Assembly: GCF_004786095.1 (NCBI RefSeq)
Contig: NZ_RHPJ01000004.1
Location: 221,711 to 285,710 of the forward strand
DNA from: Serinibacter arcticus
GTDB taxonomy: Bacteria; Actinomycetota; Actinomycetes; Actinomycetales; Beutenbergiaceae
Reading direction: 5' to 3'
DNA length: 64,000 nucleotides
The notes below the pieces were generated by a model. The model did not search any database, was not told the DNA's origin, and was given only the letters and a program-made list of their open reading frames with translations. Of the stretch, positions 1-10,005 are shown piece after piece. Both the position numbers and the translations under genes were made by a program. Numbering within the stretch: the first letter of the stretch is position 1; each line of letters begins with the position of its first letter.

Positions 1-234
1 ACGGAGACCGCCCCCTGGCACGTCGTCCCGGCCGACCGCAAGTGGTTCGCTCGCCTCGCGGTCACCCAGCTGCTGGTCGACGCGCTGACGGGACTGGACC
101 TCGCGTGGCCGGAGGCCACCTTCGACGTCGAGGCCGCGATCGAGGCCCTGGACGCGACGCAGGACGATCCGCTGGCCCTCACCCCGGCCGAGATCGAGGA
201 GCGCGCCGAGCAGATCGAGCGCACGGAGTCCTAG
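1..234 (+). CDS. Polyphosphate kinase 2 family protein, C-terminal fragment
   Basis: The window opens inside this gene; 77 codons are visible, ending at TAG 232-234. The tail WHVVPADRKWFARL, followed by a helix leading into a DLAWPEATFDVEA segment, is the usual C-terminus of PPK2-type polyphosphate:nucleotide phosphotransferases, which move phosphate between polyphosphate and nucleotides in the cytoplasm. The Walker motifs and lid are upstream of the window, so the PPK2 subclass (AMP, ADP or NMP specific) cannot be told. An acidic tail of about 30 residues follows the family core. Its stop codon overlaps that of the convergent nitrilase gene within the four bases CTAG. Confidence 0.8.
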   Translation, partial: TETAPWHVVPADRKWFARLAVTQLLVDALTGLDLAWPEATFDVEAAIEALDATQDDPLALTPAEIEERAEQIERTES

Positions 235-1100
235 CTGCCGTTCCCCGCGAGCGGGTGCACGCCGTACCGGCGGTGGGCGAGCACGGGGCTCGCCTCGCGC
301 ACGGCGGCGAGGCGAGCGGGATCGACGTCGGCGACCGCGAACGCCGGACCGTCGGCGGTGGGATCGCCGGCCTCGGCCAGCACCGCCCCCGCCGGGTCGA
401 CGACGAGGGAACCGCCCGTGCGCCCGTCACCGGGCTGGGAGGCGATCGCCAGGTAGACCGTGTTCTCGATCGCCCGGGCACGGGCGAGCACGCGCAGCTG
501 CTCGGCCTTGCCCTCCCCCGCCGCCCAGGCCGCGCCGAGGACGACGACATCGGGCCGCGGGTCGCCCTCACCGCCCATCAGGGCGCGGAACGGTTCGGGG
601 AAGCGCAGGTCGTAGCAGGTCAGGACGCCCAGGGTGACCGGGCCCGCCGCCGTCGGCAGCTGCACCGTCAGCGGCGCGCCGTCGCCGGCGGGATCGCCCG
701 CCTCGAGGAGGTCGCTCTCACGGCTGCCGTAGGCGTCGTAGAGGTGGGCCTTCGTGTACCGACCGAGCTCGGCGCCGTCCGGGCCGACGACGACCGTCAC
801 GTTCCGCGCGCGGCCGGCTCGCCCCCCGCCCCCGGCGAGCCCCGGGAGCACGACGCCAACCACCACGCTCACGCCGTGCGCCGCCGCGGCCGCGCGGACG
901 GCGGTCAGGAAGGGACCGTCGTCGGGCTGGACGAGATCACGGGTGAGCGGGCTCGACCAGCCCGAGGCGTACTCGGGCAGGAGCACGACGTCGGCGGCGT
1001 GCTCGCGGGCGGCGCGAGCGATCGCGTCAGCGGCCGCCGCACCGTCGCGCACCCCGGGGAGGCCCAGGGCGGCGTCGAGCTGCGCGGCCGCGATCCTCAC
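231..1100 (-). CDS. Carbon-nitrogen hydrolase (nitrilase superfamily)
   Basis: A 289-residue cytoplasmic amidohydrolase of the nitrilase fold. The three catalytic residues are visible: Glu43 in VLLPEYAS, Lys117 in GRYTKAHLYD and Cys162 in LTCYDLRFPE. These enzymes hydrolyse small amides through a cysteine thioester; the substrate here is unknown (omega-amidase-like or deaminated-glutathione-amidase-like enzymes are the nearest general types). I chose the GTG at 1100 because translation from there begins directly with the family N-terminus VRIAAAQLD, and its GTGA overlaps the stop of the upstream gene. It is the last gene of the mca - TM protein - nitrilase unit, so a role in processing cysteine-conjugate breakdown products is possible but only inferred. 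Confidence 0.88.
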   Translation of the reverse strand: MRIAAAQLDAALGLPGVRDGAAAADAIARAAREHAADVVLLPEYASGWSSPLTRDLVQPDDGPFLTAVRAAAAAHGVSVVVGVVLPGLAGGGGRAGRARNVTVVVGPDGAELGRYTKAHLYDAYGSRESDLLEAGDPAGDGAPLTVQLPTAAGPVTLGVLTCYDLRFPEPFRALMGGEGDPRPDVVVLGAAWAAGEGKAEQLRVLARARAIENTVYLAIASQPGDGRTGGSLVVDPAGAVLAEAGDPTADGPAFAVADVDPARLAAVREASPVLAHRRYGVHPLAGNGS

Positions 1101-1456
1101 CCGCGCTGACCGGCCTCGGGTGCCGGGGCGTCGCCGTCGACCGGACGGGTCTCGTCGGCACGCCCCTCGGGCACCTCGATCACCTGGGCCACCTCGGCGT
1201 CGGTCGGCTCTGTCGCGGCCTCCCGCGCCGTCGTCTCCTCGGCCTCGGCCTGCGCCGCGGCGGCGGCCTCCGTCTGGCGGTGGCGCTCGTTGGCGTTGAC
1301 CCTGCGCATGTTCTTGTTGAACGAGCGGATCAGGAGCAGGAAGACGATGAGGACGGCGAACGTCGCCAGGAAGCCCGGAAGCCCCGGCGTGACCTCGTAC
1401 TGGTCGGGGACCTCGGTCGCCAGCGTCGCCGCGAGCAGGGCACCGGTGCCGGTCAC
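1097..1456 (-). CDS. Small single-pass membrane protein downstream of mca
   Basis: A 119-residue protein with one hydrophobic segment (about residues 20-42, containing FLATFAVLIVFLLLI) followed by a basic patch (RSFNKNMRRVNANERHRQ) and a long Ala/Glu-rich acidic tail. By the positive-inside rule the tail should be cytoplasmic. The GTG at 1456 is chosen because it forms a GTGA overlap with the mca stop; an in-frame start at 1534 would place the gene deep inside mca. No enzymatic motif is seen. Small membrane proteins of this sort commonly follow mca in Micrococcales, so the association is probably conserved, but the function is unknown. Confidence 0.75.
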   Translation of the reverse strand: MTGTGALLAATLATEVPDQYEVTPGLPGFLATFAVLIVFLLLIRSFNKNMRRVNANERHRQTEAAAAAQAEAEETTAREAATEPTDAEVAQVIEVPEGRADETRPVDGDAPAPEAGQRG

Positions 1457-2313
1457 GGACGGACCCCGGCGAACAGGTCGTCCTCCATCGGCTCGGTCGG
1501 GACGGTGGAGGAGACGAGCTCGAACTCCTCCCACGGCCAGATCTCACCCTCGAGGTCGCGCGGCACCGCGAAGAAGAACCCGTCGGGGTCGATCTGGGTG
1601 GCGTGCGAGAGCAGTGCCTGGTCGCGCTGGCCGAAGTGGGCCGAGGCGTCCACGCGGCACGTGACGTTGCGGCCGCCCTCGCCGTCCCACTCCGCCAGCC
1701 ACGCCCCGAACGGGGACTCGAGGCCGCGGTCGGTGAGCGCGTCGTGCACGGCCGCCATCCGGCGTCGGGAGAAGGACGCGTGGTAGTAGACCTTCGGCAC
1801 CTGCCAGGGCTCACCGAGCTCCGGGTGCTGCTCCGGGTCGGCCGCCGCCTCGACCGCGGCCATCGAGACCACGTGGGTCATGATGTGGTCGGGGTGGGGG
1901 TAGCCGCCGTTCTCGTCGTAGGTGAGCAGGACCTGGGGACGCTGCTGCCGGATCTGGGCGACGAGCGCCGGCACGGTCTCCGTCAGCGGCGCGAGCGCGA
2001 AGCAGCCCTCGGGCAGCGGGGGCAGCGGGTCGCCCTCGGGCAGCCCGGAGTCGACGAAGCCGAGCCACGTCTGGCGCACGCCCAGGGCCGCGGCCGCCGC
2101 GTCCATCTCGCGCCGACGGCGCGCGGGCAGGTCCACCAGGACCTCGGGGTCGTGCTGGAGCCGGGGGTTGAGCACGTCCCCGCGCTCGCCACCGGTGCAG
2201 GTGACGACGAGGACGTCGACGCCGTCGGCCGCGTAGCGCGCCATGGTGGCGGCGCCCTTGCTGGACTCGTCGTCGGGGTGTGCGTGCACGGCCATGAGCC
2301 GGAGCGGGGCCAC
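1453..2313 (-). CDS. mca: Mycothiol S-conjugate amidase Mca
   Basis: A 286-residue zinc amidase of the MshB/Mca (LmbE-like) family. It cleaves mycothiol S-conjugates to mercapturic acids and GlcN-inositol, detoxifying electrophiles in the cytoplasm. The metal motif HAHPDDES (residues 10-17) and the following SKGAATMARY and VTCTGGERGD segments are diagnostic. DENGGYPHPDH near the middle supplies the third metal ligand. Mca rather than the biosynthetic MshB is favoured by the SSKGAAT segment and by the neighbours DUF4307 and greA, the usual mca surroundings. The GTG at 2313 is preceded by AAGGAGG at short spacing, which decides the start over the ATG six codons later. It heads a three-gene unit with overlapping stops. 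Confidence 0.93.
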   Translation of the reverse strand: MAPLRLMAVHAHPDDESSKGAATMARYAADGVDVLVVTCTGGERGDVLNPRLQHDPEVLVDLPARRRREMDAAAAALGVRQTWLGFVDSGLPEGDPLPPLPEGCFALAPLTETVPALVAQIRQQRPQVLLTYDENGGYPHPDHIMTHVVSMAAVEAAADPEQHPELGEPWQVPKVYYHASFSRRRMAAVHDALTDRGLESPFGAWLAEWDGEGGRNVTCRVDASAHFGQRDQALLSHATQIDPDGFFFAVPRDLEGEIWPWEEFELVSSTVPTEPMEDDLFAGVRP

Positions 2314-2364
2314 GGGCCCTCCTTGCGTGCTGGGATCTGTCGGTGACCATCATCCCACCTGGGG

Positions 2365-2370
2365 CAGACT
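2365..2370 (+). promoter_or_regulatory. Candidate -10 hexamer, leaderless start of DUF4307 gene
   Basis: CAGACT lies six bases before the GTG at 2377, with no Shine-Dalgarno sequence between. The spacing fits an mRNA starting at or next to the start codon. Divergent from mca. Confidence 0.45.
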
Positions 2371-2376
2371 GGTCGG

Positions 2377-2811
2377 GTGAGCACCACGGACGCCGAGCAG
2401 CGCGCGAGGCTCGAGCGCCGCTACGGCGCCCGCCCCGCCGCGGGTGGCAGGTCACCCGGAAGGCTGGCGGCGGTCGCCGCCGCCGTCATCGGCGTGGTGG
2501 GGACCGCCATCGTGCTGTGGCTGGTCTTCGGCGGCCCGGGGACCGGGGCGAGCGTCACCGGCTCGAGCTACCGCGTCGTCTCGGACTCGCAGGTCACGGT
2601 CTCCTTCTCCGTCCTCCGGGAGGATCCCGAGGTGCCGCTGCGCTGCACGGTCCAGGCCCTCGACGTGAGCCACGCCCAGGTCGGCGTGACCCTGGTGGAC
2701 GTCCCCGCGGGCGGACCCCGCGTGGTGCCGCTGACGGTCGACGTGACCACGTTCGCCCGCGCCGAGCAGGCCGACGCCGTGAGCAACGGTTGCGTCGCGG
2801 TCCCGGAGTAG
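2377..2811 (+). CDS. DUF4307 family membrane-anchored protein
   Basis: A 144-residue actinobacterial protein with a cytoplasmic basic N-terminus, one transmembrane helix (about residues 29-51) and an extracytoplasmic beta-rich domain. That domain includes RCTVQALDVSHAQVG and ends in NGCVAVPE; the two cysteines in these segments could form a disulfide. This layout and the position divergent to mca and upstream of greA match DUF4307, whose function is not known. The start is GTG with a -10-like CAGACT six bases upstream and no ribosome site, so a leaderless message is likely. Confidence 0.85.
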   Translation: MSTTDAEQRARLERRYGARPAAGGRSPGRLAAVAAAVIGVVGTAIVLWLVFGGPGTGASVTGSSYRVVSDSQVTVSFSVLREDPEVPLRCTVQALDVSHAQVGVTLVDVPAGGPRVVPLTVDVTTFARAEQADAVSNGCVAVPE

Positions 2812-2847
2812 CGGTCCGGGAGTAGCCGCCACCGGCCCCGCTCGCAC

Positions 2848-2987
2848 TACACTGGTCGTTTCGCCGTCCCTTCCGGGGGCGGCGTTCGTGTCATCGTGAC
2901 GCGTCGGACCACCGGCGCACGTCCGGACCGGAGACGGACGATCCCGTCGCCGTCGGACGGGCGTCATCACGCATCGAGGAGAGCACC
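2848..2987 (+). promoter_or_regulatory. greA promoter (-10 TACACT) and structured leader
   Basis: TACACT at 2848-2853 is a good -10 hexamer about 135 bases before the greA start. The leader contains a GC hairpin at about 2862-2884 (CGCCGTCCC pairing with GGGGGCGGCG around a TTCC loop) followed by TTCGTGTC. This could be an attenuator or only a 5' structure. A GAGGAG ribosome site lies at about 2976-2982. The transcription start is inferred. Confidence 0.45.
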
Positions 2988-3467
2988 GTGCCCGACACCA
3001 CCTGGCTCACGCAGGAAGCCTTCGACCGGCTCAAGGCTGAGCTCGACCACCTGACCGGCCCCGGTCGCACCGAGATCACGGAGCGCATCGAGCAGGCCCG
3101 TTCCGAGGGCGACCTCAAGGAGAACGGTGGCTACCACGCCGCGCGCGAGGAGCAGGGCAAGGCCGAGGGCCGCATCCGCCAGCTCACCGAGCTGCTGCGC
3201 ACCGCCGAGGTCGGGGAGATCCCGAAGGACGACGGCGTCGTCGAGCCCGGCATGGTCGTCACCGCCGACGTGGGCGGCGAGAGCATGACGTTCCTCTTCG
3301 GCTCGCGCGAGGTCGGCGACACCACGGACCTGGAGGTGTTCTCCCCGTCCTCGCTGCTCGGTGCCGCGATCAACGGCAAGAAGGTCGGCGAGAAGACCAG
3401 CTACCTCACGCCCAGGGACGTCAAGGTCGAGGTCGCCATCACGGCGGCCACGCCGTTCCACGGCTGA
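2988..3467 (+). CDS. greA: Transcription elongation factor GreA
   Basis: A 159-residue GreA/GreB-family factor that enters the RNA polymerase secondary channel and stimulates cleavage of backtracked transcripts. The N-terminal antiparallel coiled coil runs from about residue 5 to 75, with the acidic tip in ARSEGDLKENGGYHAARE, whose Asp/Glu pair positions Mg2+. The C-terminal FKBP-like half contains GSREVGDTTDLEVFSPSSLLG and AINGKKVGEK. Length is normal. The GTG at 2988 has GAGGAGAG just upstream. It is monocistronic, ending at a strong hairpin shared with the convergent threonine dehydratase. Confidence 0.96.
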   Translation: MPDTTWLTQEAFDRLKAELDHLTGPGRTEITERIEQARSEGDLKENGGYHAAREEQGKAEGRIRQLTELLRTAEVGEIPKDDGVVEPGMVVTADVGGESMTFLFGSREVGDTTDLEVFSPSSLLGAAINGKKVGEKTSYLTPRDVKVEVAITAATPFHG

Positions 3468-3501
3468 GTCGCTCCACGGCTGAGTCCGCCGAACCATCGC
3501 C

Positions 3502-3535
3502 GACGGCGGTCACCCCCACCGGGGTGGCCGCCGTC
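3502..3535. terminator. Bidirectional hairpin between greA and ilvA
   Basis: A 15-base stem (3502-3516 with 3521-3535, one G:U-type mismatch) closes a CACC loop between two convergent genes. There is no U tract, as is common in this window. The right arm overlaps the first bases of the ilvA stop codon region. Confidence 0.8.
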
Positions 3536-4763
3536 AGCGCTCCACGGCGTCGAAGCCCGCAGCGCGGACGTGCTCGAGCACCTCGCGACTGTGACGGGAG
3601 CCCTTCGTGACCACCTCGACGTCGACGGCGGTCTCGTCCACCCCGAGGCCGGCACCGGTGCGCACGTGGCCGATCGTGACGACGTCGGCGTGCACCTGGG
3701 CGATCGCGTCCAGCAGCCCGACGAGGCTGCCGGGGCGGTCGGACAGGCTGCACCGCAGGTGCAGGTAGCGCCCGGCCGCGGACATGCCGTGGCGGAACAC
3801 CTTGCGCAGCACGATCGGGTCGACGTTCCCGCCGGACAGCACCACCACCACGCTGCGGCCCGGTTCGACGAGCCCGTCGAGCGTCTCGCCCCGGTGCGCG
3901 ATGATCGCGGCGATGCCGGCGGCACCCGCCGGCTCCACCACCTGCTTGGCACGCTCCGCGAGCGAGAGCACGGCGCGGGACAGGTCGTCCTCGCTGACCG
4001 TGAGCACCCGCGTGTCGCGGGCGGCGAGCACGCCGAACGGCACGTCACCGGGCCGGGCGACGGCGATCCCGTCCGCCATGGTCCGGGTGGTCGTGATCGA
4101 GGTGGGCGACCCCTGGGCCAGGGACGGCCCGTAGGCGGAGGCGCGTTCGGACTGCACCGCCACGACGCGGACGTCCTCCGGCACGGCCGCCGCGATCCCG
4201 GCCGCCAGCCCCCCGCCGCCGGTGGGAACGAGGATCGTGCCGACGTCGGGCACCTGCTCCAGGATCTCCAGGCCCACGGTCCCCTGCCCCGCGACGACGT
4301 CGACGTGGTCGAACGGGTGGATGAAGGTGCGTCCCTGCGCCTCCGCCTCCAGGACCGCGCGCGCGACGGCGTCCTCGACGCGGTCGCCGCCCAGCACCAC
4401 CCGCGCACCGTAGGAGCGCGTCGCCTCGACCTTGGGGATGGCGGCGTCGGCGGGCATGTGGACGACGGCGTCGATCCCCAGCCGTCGCGCGGCCCAGGCC
4501 ACGCCCTGGGCGTGGTTGCCGGCGCTGGCCGCGACGACGCCCCGGCGTCGTTCGTCGGGGCTCAGCCCGGCCAGCCGCACGAGCGCACCGCGCACCTTGA
4601 ACGATCCGGTCCGCTGGAGGTGCTCGCACTTGAGGCGGAGCGGCGCGCCGGCGATCTCGGCGAACGCGTCGCTGCTCTCGACCGGGGTGCGGTGCAGGAG
4701 GCCCTCGAGCACCTCGCGGGCTCGCAGGACGTCGTCAAGGGTCACGAGGGGCTTGCTGTCCAC
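3534..4763 (-). CDS. ilvA: Threonine ammonia-lyase (threonine dehydratase) with C-terminal ACT-like domain
   Basis: A 409-residue fold-type II PLP enzyme that deaminates threonine to 2-oxobutanoate, the first step towards isoleucine. The PLP lysine is Lys56 in [23 protein letters not shown] is the substrate/PLP loop and [10 protein letters not shown] the phosphate-binding glycine loop. The last 75 or so residues ([20 protein letters not shown] onward) look like one ACT domain, as in the short actinobacterial enzymes. Feedback control by isoleucine or valine is therefore possible but not shown. The GTG at 4763 is chosen because upstream in-frame codons are low-complexity and antisense to msrA. 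It is convergent with greA and divergent from msrA. Confidence 0.9.
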   Translation of the reverse strand: MDSKPLVTLDDVLRAREVLEGLLHRTPVESSDAFAEIAGAPLRLKCEHLQRTGSFKVRGALVRLAGLSPDERRRGVVAASAGNHAQGVAWAARRLGIDAVVHMPADAAIPKVEATRSYGARVVLGGDRVEDAVARAVLEAEAQGRTFIHPFDHVDVVAGQGTVGLEILEQVPDVGTILVPTGGGGLAAGIAAAVPEDVRVVAVQSERASAYGPSLAQGSPTSITTTRTMADGIAVARPGDVPFGVLAARDTRVLTVSEDDLSRAVLSLAERAKQVVEPAGAAGIAAIIAHRGETLDGLVEPGRSVVVVLSGGNVDPIVLRKVFRHGMSAAGRYLHLRCSLSDRPGSLVGLLDAIAQVHADVVTIGHVRTGAGLGVDETAVDVEVVTKGSRHSREVLEHVRAAGFDAVER

Positions 4764-4863
4764 TCCCCCACCCTGCCACCGCACGCGGCCGCGCGACAGC
4801 GAGCACCCGGGAGGAACACCGCGCGCCGCCCCGACGTTGACCCAGGTGGCGAAAGGAGCCCCC

Positions 4864-5502
4864 ATGTTCTTCAAGCAGGCCCCCACCATGGTCACCGCCT
4901 CCGAGGCGCTGCCCGGTCGCGAGCAGCCGACCTTCTCCGTGCCCGGCACGCACCGCGTGCTCGGCACGCCGCTGCGCGGCCCCTGGCCCGAGGGCACGCA
5001 GGTGCTGCACGTCGCGATGGGCTGCTTCTGGGGCGAGGAGAAGCACTTCTGGCAGATCCCGGGCGTGGTCACCACGGCGGTCGGCTACATGGGCGGGTTC
5101 ACGCCGAACCCGACCTACGAGGAGACGTGCACCGGGCGCACCGGTCACACGGAGACCGTGATGATCGCCTACGACCCGGCGGTCGTCACGATCGACCAGC
5201 TGCTCGAGGTCTTCTGGACCCAGCACGACCCGACCCAGGTGCACCGCCAGGGCAACGACCGCGGCACCCAGTACCGCTCCGCGATCTTCTGGACCACCGA
5301 GGAGCAGCGCGAGGCGATCGAGCGCTCGCGCGCGGCCTACCAGCCGCGCCTGACCCAGGCCGGCTACGGCGAGATCACGACGGACGCCCGATCGTCCGAC
5401 GCCGCCGGGCCGTTCTGGTACGCCGAGGGCTACCACCAGCAGTACCTCGTGATGAACCCGAACGGGTACTGCCCGCTGCACGCCACGGGCGTCACCTTCT
5501 AG
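4864..5502 (+). CDS. msrA: Peptide-methionine (S)-S-oxide reductase MsrA
   Basis: A 212-residue repair enzyme reducing methionine-S-sulfoxide in proteins. The catalytic Cys54 sits in the signature [11 protein letters not shown]. The substrate pocket segment [22 protein letters not shown] is typical. Cys203 in [12 protein letters not shown] near the C-terminus is the likely resolving cysteine. The N-terminal extension of about 45 residues is usual for the MsrA size class found in E. coli. AAAGGAG precedes the ATG at 4864. The gene is single, ends at a very strong hairpin, and shares a short divergent promoter region with ilvA. Confidence 0.95.
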   Translation: MFFKQAPTMVTASEALPGREQPTFSVPGTHRVLGTPLRGPWPEGTQVLHVAMGCFWGEEKHFWQIPGVVTTAVGYMGGFTPNPTYEETCTGRTGHTETVMIAYDPAVVTIDQLLEVFWTQHDPTQVHRQGNDRGTQYRSAIFWTTEEQREAIERSRAAYQPRLTQAGYGEITTDARSSDAAGPFWYAEGYHQQYLVMNPNGYCPLHATGVTF

Positions 5503-5519
5503 GTCCGGCGGCGCCGCGG

Positions 5520-5555
5520 CCGGCGGTGGGGCGGGCGACCCCGCCCCACCGCCGG
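5520..5555 (+). terminator. msrA terminator
   Basis: A perfect 16-base stem (5520-5535 with 5540-5555) closes a CGAC loop 18 bases after the msrA stop. The -10-like TAACCT of the next gene starts at the very next base. Confidence 0.85.
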
Positions 5556-5561
5556 TAACCT
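5556..5561 (+). promoter_or_regulatory. Candidate -10 hexamer, leaderless start of hydrolase gene
   Basis: TAACCT lies seven bases before the GTG at 5569. It directly abuts the msrA terminator stem, so the -35 region of this promoter would lie inside the hairpin. Confidence 0.5.
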
Positions 5562-5568
5562 CGGGCGG

Positions 5569-6540
5569 GTGGCACGACTCGATCGGGCGAAGCTCGCCCC
5601 CAACGGACTCAACGTCCGCATCCAACGGCTGCGCGTCGACGGCGAGTACCTGCGCGTCTGGCGCCTGAGCGTCGACGCGGACGACCCCGAGGCCACCCCC
5701 ACCCAGCCGCTGCGCACCTTCGTCCTGCTGCACGGGCTCGGCGTCTCCTCGTACTACTTCGAGCCCCTCGCGGCCCGGCTGGCGCGCTCCGGCGTCGTCT
5801 ACCTCCTGGACCTGCCGGGGTTCGACGGCGTCCCGCACGCCGGACAACCGCTCGGCATCGGCGGGTTCGCCGACGTCGTGGCCTCCTGGGTCCGCCGCGA
5901 GGGCCTGATCGACCCGATCCTGGTGGGGCACTCGATGGGTGCCCAGGTCGTCGTCGAGACGCTCGCCCGCCACCGGGACCTCTCGTCCAGGGCCGTGCTG
6001 GTCGGTCCGCCCGTCAACGCGTCCGAGCGCAGCCCGTGGTGGCAGGCCTTCCGCCTGGCCCAGAGCTCGCTGCACGAGTCCTTCGGCACCCGCCGCGCCG
6101 CCGTCGCGGGCTACCTGCGCTGCGGCCCGCACTGGATGATGCGCGTGCTGCCGGCGCTCCTGGACTACCCGATCGAGGAGCGGATCACCCGCCTGCGCGC
6201 GCGCACGCTGGTGCTGCGCGGCACGTGGGACGGCGTCGCCCCGCAGGCGTGGGCGCACGAGCTCGTCGAGGCCTGCCCCGACGCCTCCTACGCCGAGATC
6301 GCCGGCGCCTCGCACGCCGTCGTCTACGCGCACTACGCCGAGACCGCGGCCCTGGTCCTGGCGCACGCCGAGGGCGAGGACGTCGACGGCGCCCACGTCG
6401 ACGGGCGCGAGCCCGTCGCCGACCCCGACGGGCTCGCGGTGGGCACGGTCGAGGAGGCCGAGGCGGTCGACCAGGTCATCGACGAGGAGATCGGGATCGC
6501 GCCCGGCGAGACGCGCACCGGGGATCGCTCGGACGCATGA
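5569..6540 (+). CDS. Alpha/beta hydrolase
   Basis: A 323-residue alpha/beta-hydrolase-fold protein. The oxyanion loop is LLHGLGVSSYYF, the nucleophile elbow is GHSMGA with the catalytic Ser in the middle, the acid is probably in RGTWDGVAP and the His in GASHAVVY. No signal peptide is seen. The C-terminal 45 residues form an acidic low-complexity tail (VDGREPVADPDG and onward) outside the fold. The substrate is unknown. The start GTG has no ribosome site but a -10-like TAACCT at leaderless spacing. The stop overlaps the next hydrolase start (ATGA), so the pair is co-translated. Confidence 0.85.
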   Translation: MARLDRAKLAPNGLNVRIQRLRVDGEYLRVWRLSVDADDPEATPTQPLRTFVLLHGLGVSSYYFEPLAARLARSGVVYLLDLPGFDGVPHAGQPLGIGGFADVVASWVRREGLIDPILVGHSMGAQVVVETLARHRDLSSRAVLVGPPVNASERSPWWQAFRLAQSSLHESFGTRRAAVAGYLRCGPHWMMRVLPALLDYPIEERITRLRARTLVLRGTWDGVAPQAWAHELVEACPDASYAEIAGASHAVVYAHYAETAALVLAHAEGEDVDGAHVDGREPVADPDGLAVGTVEEAEAVDQVIDEEIGIAPGETRTGDRSDA

Positions 6541-7280
6541 CCCTCGCGCGACGGTCGTCGCGCCTCGTGCGGCGCGCGTTCGGGTGGCTCGACGACTACC
6601 GGTACATCCTCGGCATCCAGCTCGGTGCCCGGCTGCGCCCCCACCCGCCGCGGGAGTTCGCCCGGGGCGACCGCGTGCCGATCCTGCTGCTGCCGGGCAT
6701 CTACGAGCCGTGGCACTCCCTCGCGGGCGTGGCGCGCGACCTCAACCGTCGCGGTCACCCCGTCCTCGTCGCGCCGGGGCTCGGGAACAACCTCGGGGCG
6801 TTGCGCGCCTCCGCCCGGATCGTGGCGAGGCAGCTGCGCCGCACGGGCACGCGGGAGCTCGTCGTCGTGGCGCACTCCAAGGGCGGCCTCATCGGCAAGG
6901 CCCTGATGATCGGCCCGCTCGGCCCGCGCGTGCTGGGGATGGTCGCGATCGCGACGCCGTTCGCCGGGTCGAGGTACGCGCGCTGGTTCCCCGACCCCGG
7001 CGTCCGGATCCTCAGCGACCGCGACCCCCACGTCGGGTCGCTGGGCCGCAGCCGCGGCGTCGACGCCCGGATCGTGTCGGTCTACGCGAGCTTCGACCCC
7101 CACATCCCCGGGGGCAGCGAGCTGGCGGGCGCCACGAACGTCGTGGTCGACACGGTGGGCCACTTCAGGGTCGTGGACCACCCGGACGTGCGACGCACGG
7201 TGCGCGACGCCGTCACGCGCTTCGAGGACGCCCGACCGGACGGGGCGCCGCCGGCCACCGGGCGGCCCCCGACCGCCTGA
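6537..7280 (+). CDS. Alpha/beta hydrolase, lipase-like
   Basis: A 247-residue alpha/beta-hydrolase. VPILLLPGIYEPWHSLAGVA forms the oxyanion region, and VVAHSKGGLIG carries the nucleophile serine in a G/A-H-S-K-G elbow of the type seen in triacylglycerol-lipase-like and PGAP1-like enzymes. TVGHFRVVDHPD near the end could give the catalytic His. No signal peptide is apparent. The ATG overlaps the stop of the preceding hydrolase, which sets the start and suggests the two proteins act together. Its TGA directly abuts the glgP stop codon on the other strand. Confidence 0.83.
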   Translation: MTLARRSSRLVRRAFGWLDDYRYILGIQLGARLRPHPPREFARGDRVPILLLPGIYEPWHSLAGVARDLNRRGHPVLVAPGLGNNLGALRASARIVARQLRRTGTRELVVVAHSKGGLIGKALMIGPLGPRVLGMVAIATPFAGSRYARWFPDPGVRILSDRDPHVGSLGRSRGVDARIVSVYASFDPHIPGGSELAGATNVVVDTVGHFRVVDHPDVRRTVRDAVTRFEDARPDGAPPATGRPPTA

Positions 7281-9833
<2,553 letters not shown>

Positions 9834-9917
9834 GCAGTCACCGTAGCGAGTCTCGAGGGCCTTGGCACCTGGCCCACCAGCCCGCGAGATGTGGGGCAGG
9901 TCACGTTTTCGTTGGGG

Positions 9918-9936
9918 CTTGCAGCAAAACTTGCAG
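9918..9936. promoter_or_regulatory. CTTGCAG direct repeat, possible MalR/LacI-family operator
   Basis: CTTGCAG occurs at 9918-9924 and again at 9930-9936, a 12-base period, in the region between glgP and the divergent membrane-protein gene. From memory, similar CTTGCA words form the maltose-regulator operator of Streptomyces, which would suit a glucan phosphorylase. No MalR gene is in the window. Confidence 0.4.
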
Positions 9937-10005
9937 TCGATTTCCGTCCAGGTGTGACGCAGGTCACCTCGCGGTCGGGTCGGGATGACCGGGCAGACTG
10001 GGGGC

